Below are positions 51,304 through 64,000 of a DNA stretch of 64,000 nt, piece by piece (position 1 is the stretch's first letter; each line of letters starts with the position of its first letter). A program made the position numbers and the translations under genes. The notes beneath the pieces were generated by a model. It worked only from the letters and a program-made list of their open reading frames with translations, was not told the origin of the DNA and searched no databases. The stretch comes from Anas platyrhynchos (Eukaryota > Chordata > Aves > Anseriformes > Anatidae). The DNA lies in contig NC_092591.1 in NCBI RefSeq assembly GCF_047663525.1, forward strand, positions 50,507,501 through 50,571,500, given 5' to 3'.

Positions 51304-54300
51304 GCATAAGGTGGCTGAAATGAAAATAAAAACGCTCTTGTAGGCTGTGGATATAAGCTCTGGAGTGCTGCAGTGGGAGGCAGAATAGCAGTGCTGGTAG
51401 TGTCCAGCCTCCTCAGGGTATTCTGCATGGCTCTAATGGATAAAGATTTGGCTTGCATATTTCTGCAAGCAAAGATTGGTGATTTACAAACAACATTCAG
51501 TTGCAGTCAGATCAACCTAGTAGTCACTCCATGTGGATACGAATTTGGAAAGTGAAGAACAACGCTATATATTTAGCACTGATAAATTCAGACAACTCTT
51601 GTGAGAAATCCTCTGGAGAATCCCTTGCATTCAAGAAGAACTGATAGTCATATAAGTGCTTATTGCTATCAAATTGTTATCAAAGGGAGTTGCCAAAATC
51701 CTGTGTAACAGAAAATGAAGTTTCTCCGGTGTTTCTGTGGAAGCTATTTGCTTTCCCAGATGCTTGCCAACCTGGACTGCGGGACCTGTGGCAAAACTTT
51801 TGCTCTGTGCATGCAGATACATTACATGTATAAGTGCAATACTGCAATTAATCTATACATGGATAATGACTCATTATTGCAATTACAATGAGTTTGTCAC
51901 AGTTCCTTTATGTGAATGTGTGAGCTTTATTTAGAACTGCTCCAGTGTTCAACATTCAAAAATTGTCAGCTGAAATGTCAGGACAGAAGAAAAGTGGCAG
52001 AGGCTATGCCAATCAATTCTCTGCTGGCATAACATATGTTAGTTGTGTTATGTGAACATCTTACATTGAAACTGCCTTTCCACCACTTGACTTCAAGTCA
52101 TATTCATTGCAGTGAGAGCAGAATCTGGAAGCTTCAAGCTGTTCCTTACCATCCTTGCTTATTGACTGCAATGGGCATTAGTGCAGAAGATGTAGGAGCT
52201 ATCATCTTGCTATCAGGAGATGGAATTGCTCAACTGAGGTAAGAAGTACCCCATCAGAGAAGGACTGCCCCTTCTCATTATGGATCAATGTATGTTGAAA
52301 GTATGACCAGGAAATTAGGTGTGTAAATGATATGTCTCTGACTTAAGGGATAAAACTCAGATTCAGGACCTGTACTTAAATACTGAAATAATACTGTAAC
52401 ACACGACCTTCACAGGTAAGATCTCCACACGAAAGATGGAGTAAAGTAGGCTGGGCATCCTTAATCCGATAAAAGCTGGTTAGAGTAATGAGAGAGATAA
52501 GAGAATTTTGTAGTGTAAGATTTGAGTGTAATGTGGAATGATGTGCCCAGGTATCTGAGAAGAACAACAGCAGAAGTATTAGACTTATATTTTCTATTCT
52601 CCTGTATTTGACAGATGACTTAAAGAAAAAATGGATGTGTAATGGTGAATTTAGCTAATCAGTAAACTGCCATTCTCCCTGAACAAATCAGTGGGGAAAA
52701 GTTTTTCTGCAGGTTTCCACTTTGGCTCCACAGTTGATATATGTAAAAGTATAAAAATATTGACTTTCTTCTTGAATTTGAACTTTTTGAGGAAAAAAAA
52801 AAGGGGGATTCTGCATCAGCAACTTGTGTTTTACAATGCAATGTAAATTGGCAAAGTGTGAGGCACAAAAAAATGCTTCACAACTTGCAGTTGTGGTGAG
52901 GATCGCTGGGCAGAAGGATAAAGCTGAGTTTCAAATTGGGTAAACCAGTGGTCCTCACCTATAAAGACTTTCCAAGTTGCCATGGAATCAGGATATTTTA
53001 CATAGCAACTGTCTACCTCTATATAAATTTGCAGCACTAAGGAGAAAGTCATTTCTCCACTAATTGTTTTGGAGAAAGTCTGGCATTCATTCACTTGGAA
53101 CAGGAGGGGCTACTTCTGCTTCATTGCAAAGATTAAAGTTGGTGATTAAGGTACCCAAGATAAAATAATTTTAGGTCCTCTAAGTAGTGATTCCATGGCA
53201 ACAGCTCTTCTTTCCCTCCCCTCTGCAATCAGTCCAACTACTGCTCTACTCCCTTATTAGTACATGGTGTGTGTGCTGATCTGTTCTGGCATGATGGATC
53301 CATCTTTTATAACAAGCACTAGATAAGTGGGAAAATCCTATAATGGACTGGGTTTGACTGTCATAAATACTGTAACAAGGAAGAATGGACATCAGAGCAC
53401 CTAAAGCAGAGCCAGTGTGATGGACCAGAGTGAAGAACTATAGGCAGATCTTGCCAATCAGCAGCAGCTAAGGTCAGGAAATACCCTATCAGGCCTTGAG
53501 GTTTCTCTGAAGGGTGAAGGTTTATGAATAAACATCGATCTCTGTGTTGCTTTCTTTTTCTGTGGTTTGCTCTTCTCTCACTCTTAAAGCATGGTGTTTA
53601 ACCAGTAAGAGGAATTTTAGTAGTAATCACGATATTAGCACTACTGGGGGCTGGGGTATGCTATATCCATGCACCAGGCCTAAAAACATAGGAGAAAGGA
53701 AAAGTAATGTTTTGCAACTAAACCATTTTTGTGTCCATTGCATGCTTTCACCAGAATCTTGGTGATGCAGATGAAAAGACCTACTAAGGTTGCATAGCAA
53801 ATTAATAGCAGAGCTAAAAATAGTATCTTACATTTATCAGGAGCCCCTCTTCTTCCTGATGTTAGCAGAAATATTGTCAAAGCTTAGTTTATTAAAGGGT
53901 AAATCCATGAAATTCATGTTATGGTCCACTTAAGCCTAGATTGATGCAATTTGGTGGTATCTATTTGATTCTTTCTGATTTTTAACACGTGTATAGAAGT
54001 GAGGCTTTACCTCAGTCAAGTGTGATCTACCCAAGTGTAGCTATTAGTCTCAGCTTCAATTCAATAATAAATTGTTGCATGCATTTTTGAAATTCCATTA
54101 TAACTTCTTCATGAAATCCATTTGCAAGGTTCCTTTTGCACCTGCTTTTTCTTAGGTACTTTAGACATCCACATGTCTAAATTGTGATGATTCTCATTTT
54201 ATATGAAGAAACAGAAAATTTTGGATTAAATACCTTGAAAAAAAATATTAGTTTGTGTATTTATGTTGTCAATGTTGCTATAATTCATATGAGAAATACA

Positions 54301-57300
54301 TCTTCTAGAGTCTTCCTTTAAACTTAGGTTGGAAGGAATATGTGAGAGTGCTTTAAAGTTATGTTTTTATTGCACTCTAATATATATTTTGAAGTATAAG
54401 CCTAGGATTGCATTGATTACTGCAAAATTAAATCTGTGTTACTACTGGCTGTTAAGAGCACAAAAAGCAAAATGTTAAATGGCAGTTAATGGTACACTTA
54501 ATGGCTGCAAAGATGTAAAATTACAAAATATTTGACTTTATATTTTTGGACAGTAAAGTATTAATACTTGATTTGTTTTAAGTTTTAATATTGTTAGAGG
54601 AAGCTACTCGTGGCTTATTTTGATGCTACTATCGACTAAAAGTTCTATTTTGCAATTTATGTGTAGTCATAGTACTTGACTTTATTCTTTTAAGCCTTTA
54701 TATTAGAGAATTGTTCTAAACCAACCCATTATATGGTCTACCTCCTTAGCTAAGTAAGAAATGCAAGCCTCCTGAATAATAAAAAAAGGCTTTGTCTTCA
54801 TTAGCAAGCTCTGTTGCTCATAAGGAGTCAGTCTGTAGGCAGCAGAAATTTGTGCTTGAAACTTAACTACAGCATTCTCATTTTGTTCTGGTTCTTATTG
54901 AGGTAGGAGGATTTTTTTGTCTCAAAGTAGTTCAATGACCATTAGTAGGTGCAGTGCATTAGATTGGGTACAACCCTATTTCAGTACTTTAAAACAAGAA
55001 TCCTGTTTTCGTGTTCCTGGGCTGCTCTGTGACATGAACCAAAGTGTACTAAATGAGAATGATAGGGATTTCCTTGAAAAGTACACCCCTAATGTAAACT
55101 AAATCTGGTGATGTGTCCCATGCAGGTAACATGATGCTTCATCTGTTCCCATAGCCTTATTGTTATAGCTATTTAAAAATACTAAGACCGTTCCAAAAGG
55201 CAAATCTGACAGAGGACTTACATAGCTCACCTGAACGTGTATTCTTGTGACATTTGCTTAAATTTTACTTTAAGGAGAAATTCTATTCCATATTCTATAT
55301 AAAATTGGTTAACGCCAGGTCATATTAATGATATTTATTTCCCCCAAAATGCCTATCTAAGAATATTTCTGGATAGCTTAATATCCATTGTGGAACAGAC
55401 TAGCTTAAATTTAAATTTCATCCTGGAGTTCTTCTATATTTTATTCGTAAACCAGTCCTATTTTCTGGGCTTTCTCTTCCAAAACAATTTGGATAGCTGT
55501 CTGCATAGCTGTCTTTTAAGGGCTGTTTCCTTAGGTTCTGAGCTCTCATTGATTTTTAAGTGTGTGGACTCCATTACTCAGCAGTTTGGATTTAAGTATT
55601 TACTCCTACTGAGTCTACTATGAGATTTCAGTAGGCTTTTTTTATTACTGGTATGTCACAATATCACAGTGTAATATGGAAAAATGTGATGTTTATGCAG
55701 TAATACTTTTTGAACATTTTGAACAAAAGAGAACACTTTTGCAGAATTTTCTATGTATATCTTATACGTTTCTATACATGCAGAAAAAAAAAATCTAGGT
55801 TTGACCAAGTTTAAGTGATTCTGTGAATTTGTGCTTTTTAATTTAAGTCTTTTTAGGAAGAGTAAGGTGAAAATAGATTGTGGTATATAAATGGCATTAA
55901 TTTCACCTTTATTCAGCCTTTCTAAGGGGAAAGAAAAAATCAGACTTGACCTATTACTTCTAATGTCTGCTATTAGGTTGTCATATTTCTGCCAGTGCAG
56001 ATAGCATCTGAGTTTGGTAACCTGCATAGGACTCAGTGTTGTAAGTATGCCATTCTCATTATGTCTTTCCCAAACTGTGTTTTTCTTTATTTGGTAAAGA
56101 CTGTTATGATATTGTCATCCCACTTCTGTACCCAACTCAATATCTTTGTGGTAGGACGATGTGGTAGGATAAGCTGACTGTGAAAAATCCCTTTCCCTGA
56201 CTTTCTCTTGCACCTGTGTGAGGACAGTAGTGTTCTTAGGTTCCTCTGATCCTTCTGGTGTCACTTGACCTTTTCTGTCCCCCTTGGTTCCAAAGCCTGT
56301 CTGTAGAATTGGTCAGCTTCCCAAGACCCGTACAAAGCATGCAGCACAGGATTTCTGTGCTCAGGAGGAAGAAGATTATTGTGAGGAAAAGTAGGGAAGA
56401 AAGGATTTTCTCAAACTAAACAGTGCATTCATGGTAATGAATTTGGTAGTGCATTTGGTGACAGTTTGTTTCTAAACATCTCTTAAATCCGGGGTTGCTG
56501 TTTATTGATAGGCAAATTTCTAAAGTTAGTACCGAAAACGGTTTGCAAAGTTGAATCTTCCCATTCTGCATGGTATATTTTTTTCCCCTCAGCCCTGTGT
56601 ATTGGCTTAGCTGTATGTGTGGTAATGTTTCTTTAGTTGCTAATTAAAGGATAAAAATACTGTACTACAATCTAATTGAGGTTCTCCCTTCATTCCAATT
56701 GTATTTGTATTGATCGCTCACACTTACTAAAGAATTTTTAAATAAATTTGTGGAATATAAATTCCACAGTTTATAATTTTGCAGTGCTAGAAAGCATTTC
56801 AAATTGTGAGCAAACCAAATTTAACCTCATTTAGTGCAGTATACAAATAGTCATAGAAATTAAGCGAATGGTGGGATAGCAGGATGTACAGGAAAGGAAA
56901 AAAGCAAAACCAAAAAGTAGTAGACTTGTTTATACTTACTACTGCATGATTTGGTTTAACTCAACAAGAAATGGCTGGTTTTCCTCTAAAATTACTTGGA
57001 ACATGGTATATGGAACATGGCATGTAAGTGGTTAACTATCCTGTAAAGAGTCCCTTTGGGTCAAAGCTTTTATCTGCACTGAAGCTTCAAACTTTATTTC
57101 CACTGAAACAGCCCCTTAGTAATCCCTGATAGGATCTCATACTTAGGTAAATCTTGTTTCTTGTCATTCTGGAAGAATAACCACATCATATTTTTACTCC
57201 CTATCAAATTCCAGGTAATCCCACTGCATTTCCCTGTATTTAACACATACAGCAGTAACTTCAGTACCTCCTTGCTCAACTGAATTGCTGATGTTCCCTT

Positions 57301-60300
57301 TGTTTTAAAAGTCTACAACAAATAATACAAAGATTCCAGTAAACCATAAATTGTTATTGTATCACTTTCTCTGGAGTTGCTAATGTTTGAAACTTCTACT
57401 AGGTGACCATCCATTTTTTATTGACTGTCTTCTGAAATCAAATTGTAATTCCATTCATTTTTAATTAAAAGTACCCAAAAGTGCAAGTACAATAATGGTA
57501 TTTTGTAATATTATTTGGCAAAGTTGCTATTTGTATTCTTTTTTTTTTAAATCATGCAGGTCTTCAGCTAATAATCATCTTACACCAGGATCTACAATAT
57601 ATAAGAACTGGTAATCTTCTTTAGTTGTGAACAAACAAAATTGGTAGAGTTTATGCTAGTCTTTATTCAAATCCTCCTGCTTTAGTGAAGGTAATCATTT
57701 TCTCCTTTCTATAACACAATAAATTTTGCCCCTAGCATGCCTATCAACACATTATTTGAATGTGTCTGTTCAGAAATCTAGAACAGGGGCAAACAACTAT
57801 ATCTGCTTCCAAAATGAAAAGTATAGATGAACTCTTATAATAGCAAATAATGGGCTGCTGAAATCCTAAACTCAGATTTGGAAGTGTTTGGAAGAAGTAA
57901 ACATAAATTTAAACTCAAGTTTTTAAAGCAAATCTGAATCTTAACTTTTTCTGATACTAAGCATGTTGCAGGATGATCAGGATCAATCAAACTAATGTGG
58001 CTTGAAGTTATTGCCCATCAGTTTAGCCACTGTCTGCATTAGGTCTGGCACTCTGAAACTCTTCAGCTGTGAACTGTGATGTTAGCTAAACAACCTGCTT
58101 CTATTTGATAGGTTACAAAACTATGCCTGCTTTTATAGTCTCTTTTTACAGTAATGAATGAAGAAAACCAGATTTCCGAAAGAGTGCTGATAAATCCCTT
58201 GGTGCACAACAGTGCAGCCTAATTACTAGGTCTTTGATACTTACAGTGGTGTCATCAAAGGTGGTATATTGTGTTTTGACCTTCCCAACCAGAAGTCTGG
58301 GCTTCTGTTTCCTCAGCCTGTATTCTGTCCATTAATCTAATGCATAAAGGAAAATACCACTTCCTGAAAATATCTTCTTTCTCTTCCTAATCTGGTTGCA
58401 GTTGGAGTGAGGGTGGAAAGAAGCAGGTACGCTTGCTCAGTTCTTTGAAGGAAAGAATATCAGTATCTGTCTCCAAGGGGGGGTACCTTGGGAATTAAGC
58501 AGAAGTTAATCCTGTTTTCACATGACAAAATCCTGACGAGGGATAAGGAGCTGTCATACAGCATTTGTAAGTTCAAGGTCAACAGCACCTGTATTTTGCA
58601 TCTCCTTGCCCAATCTATCTGCCCATGCCTTGGCAGGAGGCACTCACTGGCAGTGGAGAGAACCTCTATGGCTATCACAGAGGTCTGTGCATCCTGACAC
58701 CTAAACTTTGAATTCTTGTATTTAGCCCATGTAGTTTGTTCTATACAGCATATACCAATACATTTTTTAATAAGCAATAAGAGAATGGCAGATCTCACTT
58801 GCAACCTCCTGCCTCAAGCAGCATTCACTGATTCCTTTGCTACTGAGCTAACCTGAGAAAACTTAAAGCTACTCTTAACTAAGAATATCGGTTTTATTCT
58901 TCTCAATGTCCAGGACCCTAGTTCAGTCTGAAATCAATGGACACTGTGGATACAGAGTGTAAAAGAACAAAATGTGGTAGTTATTCTGATAATTAAATTC
59001 TAGTTTGGAAACTGTGGTGGGACAAGAGCTATATTTTACCATTGAAAAGGTCTGTGGCTAAAAAGGGCTGCTCTTAATTATATTACAAATTAAAGAGTAT
59101 AATTTCATTTTAGAATCCCACATTTAAATATATACTTGCCCTACTAATAAAAGAGGAAACAAATACCAAAAATCTTGTTAAAGGAGTGATCTCTGGTCAA
59201 AGGAGTAATGTGTTTTAACACTACCAAAGTACTATGTTTACTTTATTGAAAACTGTAGGAATAACACATTTAGTCACAGTGGCACTACTGTGTTATCCAG
59301 TGATAAAGTAGTAAATACCCCATGGTAATTCCTGATAGTTTCTTCCTAATTTAGTAATAAAATTTTATAATTTCCTACTATGTCTCTACGTAGATAATTT
59401 TTGAAAAAGGGAAGGTGTTTTTATAAACAGCTGACTGAACAATAAGTAAAGAGTTGCTTGATTTCTCTCTGAAGTATTCTGGCAACTTCTGGCAGTGTGT
59501 CTTCTGAAATTTCCTTTAAACTGTATTTTATTCATGGGTCTCTGCCTATGAAAAATAGGCTCTTTTATATTCACAGGGATTTACTTGTGCATTTTTGAAG
59601 GGAAAACAAGAGGAAAAGTAAAATATAAATTCTTTTTATGGAATTCAAGCACACCCAAGTGCGGTATTAACAGAAGACATGTTAACATGCTCTGGCTTTA
59701 CACTTCTAAGCTCTTTGGGAGCAGAAAGCTTAGCGTTACAGAGAGTACCTAAACTCCCCAGTGTTTAAATTGTATGCCTGCTGAGAACTACAGACAGGGT
59801 GGCAGCTTCCCCTAACCAGCTGGCTCAGCAGGGATTATACATTTAGGGACTATCTTCAGCACAGAAAGTCTTATAATAAAGTTCTATTGAAATAGCCAGC
59901 CTAGGATAAAAGTTCTGTTTATGAAATCCTTCAGTTAAAAAAAAAGTGTTTGGGCCTTCTCCAAACTCTTCATAAAGCTGAGTTTGCACTGTATCCCAGT
60001 AAAGCCAAAGAAAAACTCATTTGAGGAGACCTGGATTAGTCCCTGTATATTAATGGCTTTTGGTTTGCTTAAAACTCTAACTGCACTTACTTTCCCAAGC
60101 AATTGTAGAGACTGCTGCTTCATCCTGCACTTTCTCTTTTTGAGAAGTTAGCCTAGGAGGCTAGTTTGAACCACTGTCTGAAATCAAGGGCCAAGGGAGC
60201 TCACTTTAAGAAAAAAGTTTCTCTTACCTTAAAGATGACGCTTTGCTTATCAAAACTGACTTTGGGCATGTAGTTCAAAGTTGCTGTGTCTGAAGCAAAT

Positions 60301-60539
60301 GGAAAATAGTGAGAAGAGTTCCTCAGTGTTTTAAGTCACTATGGAGTAAGATGTCTATTTAAAATTCGTGAAACTTCACAAGCTATCTATGATAGATTTT
60401 TTGTTTCTTTTCTTGGCCAGGCAGGCAGAAAGTGCTTTCTGTATTAGCTGCCTAAAGCTTGCTCTTAACTTGATACAGTTTCCCTTTCCTTACAGTTTAG
60501 TGTGTGCCAGACAGGTCAACTCTGCCAGCTCAAGCACGA

Positions 60540-60570
60540 TTTTTTTTTTTTTTTTTTTTTTTAAAAAAAA
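60540..60570. repeat. Homopolymer pair T23A8
   Basis: Twenty-three T are followed directly by eight A. The tract is self-complementary over eight bases. Confidence 0.93.
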
Positions 60571-60771
60571 GGCAATGTTCTTTGAGCTGCTTTTCAGCAT
60601 TGAGCACTACCCAAAAGTAACGGCCTTGTTTACAGAGGGCTCCAGTTCTTAAACTTAGATGTCTATGACAGAAATGAATTCAGAATACATTTAAAAACTG
60701 ATGGTAATAACCAGGTGGCTATAAAGTCAAAAGGTGCTGAAACAGAAAAAGCTGAGTGAAGAGAAATATAG

Positions 60772-60801
60772 ATATCTTAAGATATTAAGAGAATATCTTA
60801 A
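60772..60801. repeat. Overlapping AT-rich palindromes
   Basis: ATATCTTAAGATAT (60772-60785) is a perfect palindrome. Overlapping it, TTAAGATATT (60777-60786) and AATATCTTAA (60792-60801) form a hairpin with a 5-nt loop. A related word (TTAATATATTAAGAG, about 60866-60880) recurs about 80 bp further on. Confidence 0.85.
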
Positions 60802-61723
60802 TACATTGTAATTATTGGGAGAATTATAATTATGGAGAATTGAGAGAATATAATTGTGTAGTACCTTAATATATTAAGAGAAATATAAATATCTTGTTGC
60901 CTTTCTTGAAGACAGAAATAGCTATCTTCAGTTGTCTTCTTGACAACTTCACAGCATTCATTTTTCAGTACAGTTGTTACCACGATATACTAACAGGAAA
61001 ACAGGTGGCTTGATCATATGTAAACCACTTCTAACTTAAAGATTATTACACAAGCCTAAACATCCTTTGTGCTGTTCTATTCCTGAATTGTGGGGCTGGA
61101 AATAAAAACACAAACAAAAAAAAAAATTGAATGCCCCAATAGCAGTCGTGGCTGATGAAGTTAAATTTGCTTTACGACATTTTGCATTGAGCATCAAAGT
61201 CTTCCCTACAGCATTTGCAGCAGTCAGGAAAGTACTGTGCTAGTTTGATGGACTGGATTGAATTAATATAAATAGTCTCTGATCTGAGAGAAATGAGTGA
61301 AGTCACAATTTATATCACAGTCAAGAGGCCCAGCTCCTAAAATCACATGATTCTGCACTGCATTCTCTACCCTTGTTATTTTGTCCTTTCCTTAACAAAT
61401 GTGTGTCTACTCAGTCAAGCTGTGAGCTTCCAAGTGAAGGAAGGAGGCAAAGACAAAGTTTCTTTTCCATCTTTTCTGAAGGGGAAAAGAAGGAAGAGAA
61501 TTGGTGTAGAATGATGGAGACTGAGGAGAATTATGGGCTTGCATTAATTAAAGCAGTCTTGAAGCATATCACAGCTTGTCCTTGTATTTTTCTCCCTTCT
61601 TTACACAGGAAAAAATATATAACATGCTGGAAAAATCAGAGCAGGTGTATTTCACACTAGATTAGTACATTAGAAATTATGAAGTACTTTAGAAGAAATC
61701 ATCTTTAAAGCAGCTTTTTGGTG

Positions 61724-61750
61724 TTTTTTTTTTTTTTTTTTTTTTTTTTT
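61724..61750. repeat. Poly-T tract (T27)
   Basis: A pure run of 27 T. It could be the antisense tail of a minus-strand retrosequence, but nothing recognisable lies to its right. Confidence 0.93.
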
Positions 61751-62401
61751 AGCTTAGATGTATTATAATACAAGTAATATACTGGCTGCAGATTCAATAC
61801 ACTCTAAGAAAGAAAGAATTTTCTGTTGAAGAGATTCTTATTTGACAAGTGGTTCAACAAAGCAGAAAATGAATGGAATCTACTGCTAATCATGTAAACA
61901 GTTTGTGTAATGCTAATCTTAATTTTATTAAGACTGGAGATTCTCATCCATATCTTTTTTCTGTATCACTTTGTCTTCTGAAATCCTCCCAGAAAAAAAG
62001 GAAAACAGCCTTGCAACCCTAAAAATGGCAGAACAATCTTCTAGCTACTGGTTTCAAAGCTTTACTTAAATGAGTTTTTTGGAAACTCTTGTTAAGGTAT
62101 TAGACTCATATTGATGAATAAAATATTATAATATGTGGATGAACAGCTGAGAATGTCTGCAGTTTCCCCCAGAATGTCTTTTTTCACTGGACACTACACA
62201 GTTCCCTAAGATGAAACACCTCATGAATCCTTTTGGCTTCAGTAGATAATTTTAAGTCTGCTGTAGACTTCTTGAATGAACCAGAGTCTAAAATAGTCAA
62301 TATAGAAAATGTGCTATATGTGCTTACTTTCTTTGAAGATCCATGCTCATATCCCTCATATGCTTGATCTTTTTAAGGTGTTGTTAATTCTTATACCTCA
62401 C

Positions 62402-62405
<4 letters not shown>

Positions 62406-62441
<36 letters not shown>
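62406..62441. repeat. Poly-A tract (A36)
   Basis: A pure run of 36 A, the longest homopolymer in the window. CR1 elements do not have poly-A tails, so it is not explained by them. No processed pseudogene was recognised in the 300 bp upstream. Confidence 0.93.
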
Positions 62442-62445
<4 letters not shown>

Positions 62446-62834
62446 CTGTAACTGAAATTACCAAATAACTGCATTCCTGTTTTGAGTGGGTACTAAATAC
62501 AAATATTTAGAAGTCACTTGTCACTTGGCAGGACGATAATAAAGCAAGCCAGTTTTCAAATTTTATTTACTTTTAACACAATTTACCACATATTTTTATT
62601 ATAATTTTTTATATTTTGTTCTCAGTTTCCATCAATCATTTATTTGTGAATAACTAATGAATTATGTGAATAATTATGTTGGAAAACTTGGCACATTGGA
62701 ACAGCTGAGAAGTAAGTGTGCTGGTTTTAAAGAGCTTTGTTTTCTAAAGGCTATCATTGTAAGTGTGATAAGGATAATAAATCCGTAAAGGAAATTTCAC
62801 TTGTCAAAATATTTTTGAAGCATATACACAGAAA

Positions 62835-62869
62835 TTTACACTTTATTTCTATTTTTACACTTTATTTCT
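62835..62869. repeat. Tandem duplication, period 19
   Basis: TTTACACTTTATTTCT occurs at 62835-62850 and at 62854-62869 without mismatch. Confidence 0.9.
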
Positions 62870-64000
62870 CATTATACCTTCTGGTCAAGCTAAAATGATG
62901 ATTCTTCTTTTTTTCATCACTAGACCTAGTGTTCCAGTGTTTATTATTCCCATCTGTATAATACAGTCCTTAAACAGTTGTGCTTCTGACTGCTGTGTAG
63001 TAAAAAGACATAAATTTAAATTTATGTTCTCAAATAGTCTAAATGAAACAGCACCAAAAATTGATTTGAACTAGATTATTTGAATTAATATATTGAAAAG
63101 TCCAGAAACAACAGAACTACAAACAGAACAGTTAAATTTGACACTGATTCTGGACTTTGTGTATATACATGATCATTTCACCAAATAATTTGTGTACTAA
63201 GCCTAATAATTGTTTCTATTGGACTCTGTAGATCATATATACATTTAGAAAGAACTGACAGTAACTGTCAATTGAAAATGAACTTTCACTTTTGAATGTC
63301 AAAAGACTTATGCTTGCTTAGTGTAAAGTATCCCTATTATTTGTTCATCTGTATGGTGCTTACTCTAGGGCCAAATATATCATGCTAACAGAGATAAAGC
63401 TAAGTGTAATCTATACTGTTTAGATGTAATACATGTAGGTAGTACACCATGTAACTAGAACTGTAAGAACTGTTTTTCTGTAAGAAGAGAAACGGGGAGA
63501 AAAATGTGACAGACCATAATCCAGCAGATAGATATTTTTTTTCTAGTTGCTTGTCTCCTTTCTTTCCTATACTCTCTCCTATTTTTTTCCTCAGTATGCC
63601 TCTATTTGTCCCAGAATAAATACTTGAAGTACTGGTTAACTACACGAATAAAGGAAAATTTAATCTAACTAAATTGCAAGTGATTTACAAAAATGCATTT
63701 TCCCATCTTCTTTACAGAGGAAGAGAATTGCTGCTTTAACATTTAAGCGCATGACGTTTAGGAGTACATTAAAAACAGCTACAATCTTATATTTCAGATA
63801 CAAAAGTGGGAATAGTTAACATGAGCATACACTGATATAATTTAACTCTCTCAGGGTACTTAAAGATACAGTTATCTTTTTTTAGTTTTGCTTTTAGCAA
63901 TAGGAAAAAAAAAAGGAAATAATTGAAGTGATTAAAATTCTTGTTTTGCAAAGTCTGGGTGGCAAACAACAATTTAGTAATGGAGCCACACGATGAATAT

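Larger units (their letters stand above)
51324..64000. other. AT-rich non-coding sequence with long homopolymers
   Basis: About 12.7 kb without recognisable genes or transposons. The open frames here (at most 123 codons, minus 55656-56027) lack homology and context. T23A8, T27 and A36 tracts and an AT-rich hairpin cluster at 60.8 kb are listed separately. The G>C bias of the + strand fades after about 53-56 kb. Confidence 0.75.

Noticed and set aside
55656-56027. 123-codon open frame on the minus strand
   Set aside because: It lies in AT-rich DNA without known motifs, and its length is compatible with chance.
1-64000. CRISPR arrays, operons, riboswitches, phage or plasmid genes
   Set aside because: No regularly spaced repeats, ribosome-binding sites or dense coding were seen. 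The sequence is clearly vertebrate nuclear DNA.
1-64000. Endogenous retrovirus or LTR elements
   Set aside because: No gag, protease, integrase or env-like frames and no paired LTRs were recognised. The only reverse transcriptase is of the CR1 non-LTR type. Solo LTRs cannot be excluded without a repeat library.

Overview
This window looks like bird nuclear DNA that is almost entirely non-coding. It is AT-rich and has no long conserved open reading frame outside a retrotransposon. It is sparsely populated by repeats. Every confidently identified repeat is a CR1-type LINE with the 3' end typical of avian and other reptilian CR1, an octamer-like ATTCTGTG tail instead of poly-A. No bacterial, plasmid or phage feature is present, and no exon of a known protein-coding gene was recognised. 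The window is therefore read as part of a gene desert or of one or more very long introns.

Layout. 1-6.5 kb is AT-rich unique sequence with simple repeats. 6.50-6.60 kb is a CR1 3' fragment. 8.33-9.62 kb is the dominant feature: a young, 5'-truncated CR1 carrying the central and C-terminal reverse transcriptase coding region and the 3' UTR, broken by one frameshift near 9041. 9.6-26.2 kb is unique AT-rich sequence with one antisense CR1 fragment at 18.9 kb. At 26.24-26.51 kb there is a short GC-rich patch ending in a near-perfect splice donor. The base composition of the + strand flips there from C>G (left) to G>C (right). 30.14-30.21 kb is a possible tRNA-type SINE remnant (minus strand), and 30.40-30.63 kb is a CR1 3' fragment. 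41.56-42.34 kb is an old, decayed CR1 of another subfamily. 46.49-46.84 kb is a GC-richer patch with a strong minus-strand splice donor. 51.14-51.28 kb is a small CpG-dense island containing a perfect 14-bp-arm inverted repeat. 51.3-64 kb is again AT-rich, with long homopolymers (T23A8, T27, A36).

How the parts fit together. The only coding capacity is that of CR1 copies, all incomplete and therefore presumably unable to move by themselves. The two most interesting places are the strand-asymmetry switch at about 26.4 kb, which suggests a divergent promoter or a replication initiation zone, and the isolated CpG-dense hairpin segment at 51.2 kb, which suggests a promoter or insulator-like element. 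Both interpretations are inference from composition and motifs. I did not find a convincing new biological system.
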